This document shows positions 8,502 through 9,964 of a stretch of 9,964 nt of DNA, in pieces; the stretch's first letter is position 1, and each line of letters starts with the position of its first letter. A model generated the notes under the pieces. That model was not told the origin of the DNA, searched no databases, and saw only the letters and a program-made list of their open reading frames with translations. Origin of the DNA: CAIOZW01 sp049317725 (GTDB lineage: Bacteria > Acidobacteriota > Blastocatellia > RBC074); contig JBMOHS010000146.1 in NCBI GenBank assembly GCA_049317725.1, positions 1-9,964 of the forward strand. The letters are read 5' to 3'. Both the position numbers and the translations under genes were made by a program.

Positions 8502-9721
8502 GCAGGCTCTCCCGGTTGGGCTGCCTGTGGATGGGTCGGGTCGGAGGTTACCAGCGATTCGAGAATGCGGGCGGTCGTCTCGACACCATCCAAGCGTAGC
8601 GTATGCCGTCGCGGAGGGATCGGTGTCGTCAGTGCCTCCTTCATCCATTGCGCCAGCAGGTCCTCGGGTGCCTGCGTCACGTCAGGAAGGAGGCGGACCC
8701 AGCCAGCGGCGGCCAACCGTTCAGCCCGCTGCGTCTGCTCGCGGTTGCGGTTTCCCGTGTAGGGGGAGAGGATCGCTGGAACGCCACTGATCAGCAGATT
8801 CATCGACGTATTATACCCGGCGAGCGAGATCGAGAGGCAGGCCTGTCGCAGCAGCCCGACGAAGTCGACCTCGAACCGCTTGAGCTGAATGTGGGGCGTG
8901 CTCCCCCAATCCGCTTGCAGCGACCTCTCCTCCTCCTCGGGGATGTAGGGACCCATCAAGAGGACGAGCCGGTGCGGGTGGCTCGCGTGGATTGCCTGGC
9001 TGGCGATTGCCACACGGTCGAGGAGCTCGCTCCCGACGCGGCCACCGCCGATGCTCGCAACGATGAGGGCCTCGCGCGGTGGCGGTGGTCCTGTCTCGGC
9101 CCTCCCTTCCGCGACATAGCCGGTGTAGGTCACCGGACAGGCGAGCTCGCCGACCTTCGGGAAGGTCTCGTCGAGCCGCTGAAAAGCGGGATCGGAGTGG
9201 ACGAGGATCCGATCAAAGTAGCGGTTGATCGTCGTGATGGCGAACTGTTCGAACGATTCCGGATGGCGCTTCTCGACGAGGATATCGCGCAGGCTGCAGA
9301 CGATCCGCAGCGGGCGATCGGCCGCAGCGGCCTCTTCGCGAGCCGTCTCGAGCAGCGGCAGGATCTCGCCGGCGAAGGCCAGTCGGCCAAACGGGAAGAG
9401 CTCGATGAGGAGGATCTCCGGCGTGACCGTCCGCAGAAGCTCGTGCAGCATCGTCCGCCGTTCCTCTTCGAGGGAGGCCCGATCGGCTCCGGTGCCTTCA
9501 CTGGACGTGATCGTCTCAAAGGCAGGATCCGCCTCGAGCGGGGGCAACTGGACGATCGTTAGATGGGGTGGGAGCGTCGGCAGCAGAAACGCCGGCAGCG
9601 GCCGCCCGCCGTTGACCATCCAGATGTCGAATTGGGTCAGCCCGCGCAGGATCGCCAAGCTGCGCATGAGGTGGCCCAGGCCGAGCACGGGCTGGCAATA
9701 AAAGAGGAGGTGACGTCTCAC
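8498..9721 (-). CDS. Glycosyltransferase of the COG4671 / MurG-like GT-B type
   Basis: 407 residues, predicted to transfer a sugar from a nucleotide-activated donor. The N-terminal domain opens LLFYCQPVLGLGHLMRS (5-21), the glycine-rich GxGHxxR loop of GT28/MurG-like folds, followed by MVNGG (35-39), IELFPFGR (106-113), CSLRDILVEKR (142-152) and ILVHSDP (172-178), blocks I recognise from the predicted glycosyltransferase group COG4671. The C-terminal domain has IGGGRVGSELL (224-234) and the donor-binding SLAGYNTSMNLLISGVPAIL (299-318) with NREQTQRAERL (326-336). GTG 9719-9721 is chosen because it overlaps the preceding stop as GTGA and has GGAGGAG upstream; a longer frame to 9946 would lie within the preceding gene. 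No membrane segment is visible, so it acts in the cytoplasm or at the membrane face. Acceptor and sugar are unknown; the co-operonic deacetylase and exporter suggest a surface glycan or glycoconjugate. Confidence 0.87.
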   Translation of the reverse strand: MRRHLLFYCQPVLGLGHLMRSLAILRGLTQFDIWMVNGGRPLPAFLLPTLPPHLTIVQLPPLEADPAFETITSSEGTGADRASLEEERRTMLHELLRTVTPEILLIELFPFGRLAFAGEILPLLETAREEAAAADRPLRIVCSLRDILVEKRHPESFEQFAITTINRYFDRILVHSDPAFQRLDETFPKVGELACPVTYTGYVAEGRAETGPPPPREALIVASIGGGRVGSELLDRVAIASQAIHASHPHRLVLLMGPYIPEEEERSLQADWGSTPHIQLKRFEVDFVGLLRQACLSISLAGYNTSMNLLISGVPAILSPYTGNRNREQTQRAERLAAAGWVRLLPDVTQAPEDLLAQWMKEALTTPIPPRRHTLRLDGVETTARILESLVTSDPTHPQAAQPGEPA

Positions 9722-9964
9722 GCCATTCTCCTCCAATGGGAGTGCCAGTTGAGGCCGAGGACTGAATTCCCAGGGCTGGCCAGACAGTCCTCGATCAGCT
9801 CCAGGAGCGCGTCGAGCACTGGAAATCCCTCCAGTTTGTAGCGTATGACGATCCGCATCATGCGCTCGCTCAGCAACGCCTCGGCAAGGTACCACCGGAA
9901 GGGATCTGGATTGCCGAGGATCCCAGGATCCACCGCTTCCCGGCAATAGCCCCGGAGGAGGAGT
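9718..9964 (-). CDS. C-terminal part of an unrecognised protein, possibly phosphotransferase-like
   Basis: The frame is open from the right edge of the window to TGA at 9718-9720, giving the last 81 or so residues. It reads LLLRGYCREA, then PFRWYLAEALLSERMMRIVI and LDALLELIEDCL, ending NWHSHWRRMA. It is helical, without membrane segments. The pattern of a glycine-tyrosine helix, WYLAEALL and an arginine-rich helix faintly resembles the C-terminal helices of aminoglycoside/choline-kinase-like (APH) phosphotransferases. That is inference, and no catalytic motif is in the window. Its stop overlaps the GTG of the glycosyltransferase as GTGA, so it is the upstream member of the same operon. Confidence 0.6.
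   Translation of the reverse strand, partial: LLLRGYCREAVDPGILGNPDPFRWYLAEALLSERMMRIVIRYKLEGFPVLDALLELIEDCLASPGNSVLGLNWHSHWRRMA

Noticed and set aside
7782..9562. Plus-strand open frames of 326 and 319 residues opposite the deacetylase and glycosyltransferase genes
   Set aside because: Shadows of high-GC coding DNA; the minus strand carries recognisable motifs and coupled start/stop overlaps.

Overview
The window joins two unlike pieces of DNA. The right two thirds (about 3290-9964) is GC-rich, tightly packed bacterial chromosome. The left third (1-3230) is a patchwork of accessory genes, most of them broken. The organism is a bacterium with high-GC genes. The tmRNA proteolysis tag (ANTELAMAA), the fused aroD-aroE gene and the COG4671-type glycosyltransferase cluster do not let me name a phylum from sequence alone. 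A GC-rich, non-enteric lineage (for example Chloroflexota- or Nitrospirota-like) is only a guess.

Left region, read on the minus strand: a broken Fic-family AMP-transferase gene at the window edge (two frame disruptions, unusual catalytic motif); a short spacer with tandem repeats; an apparently intact Fic gene (1069-2118) with inhibitory helix, Fic core and winged-helix tail; a remnant of an IS5-type transposase next to the fic promoter; a roughly 170-bp array of CAATG/CATTG words forming four perfect inverted repeats; and the C-terminal third of a RecG-like/HATPase_c_4 regulator (COG2865-like). This resembles the debris of a genomic island.

Centre: the island-like DNA ends just downstream of ssrA (tmRNA, minus strand, 3293-3658), which keeps its own terminator and a textbook sigma-70-type promoter. 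ssrA genes are common island integration sites. Transcribed divergently from ssrA is a 647-residue gene (3840-5783, plus strand) fusing type I 3-dehydroquinate dehydratase and shikimate dehydrogenase, two consecutive shikimate-pathway steps. It carries an additional C-terminal domain of about 140 residues that neither enzyme needs.

Right: converging on aroDE with only 22 bp between stop codons is a minus-strand operon of at least four genes, read from the right edge inward: an unrecognised partial gene (possibly phosphotransferase-like), a COG4671-type glycosyltransferase, a polysaccharide-deacetylase-fold protein, and a type I ABC exporter with fused membrane and ATPase domains. Every junction is an overlap of 1 to 4 nt (GTGA, ATGA, TGATG), so the four are probably translationally coupled and work together. 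A reasonable inference is synthesis or modification of a glycan or glycoconjugate followed by export, but the substrate is unknown.
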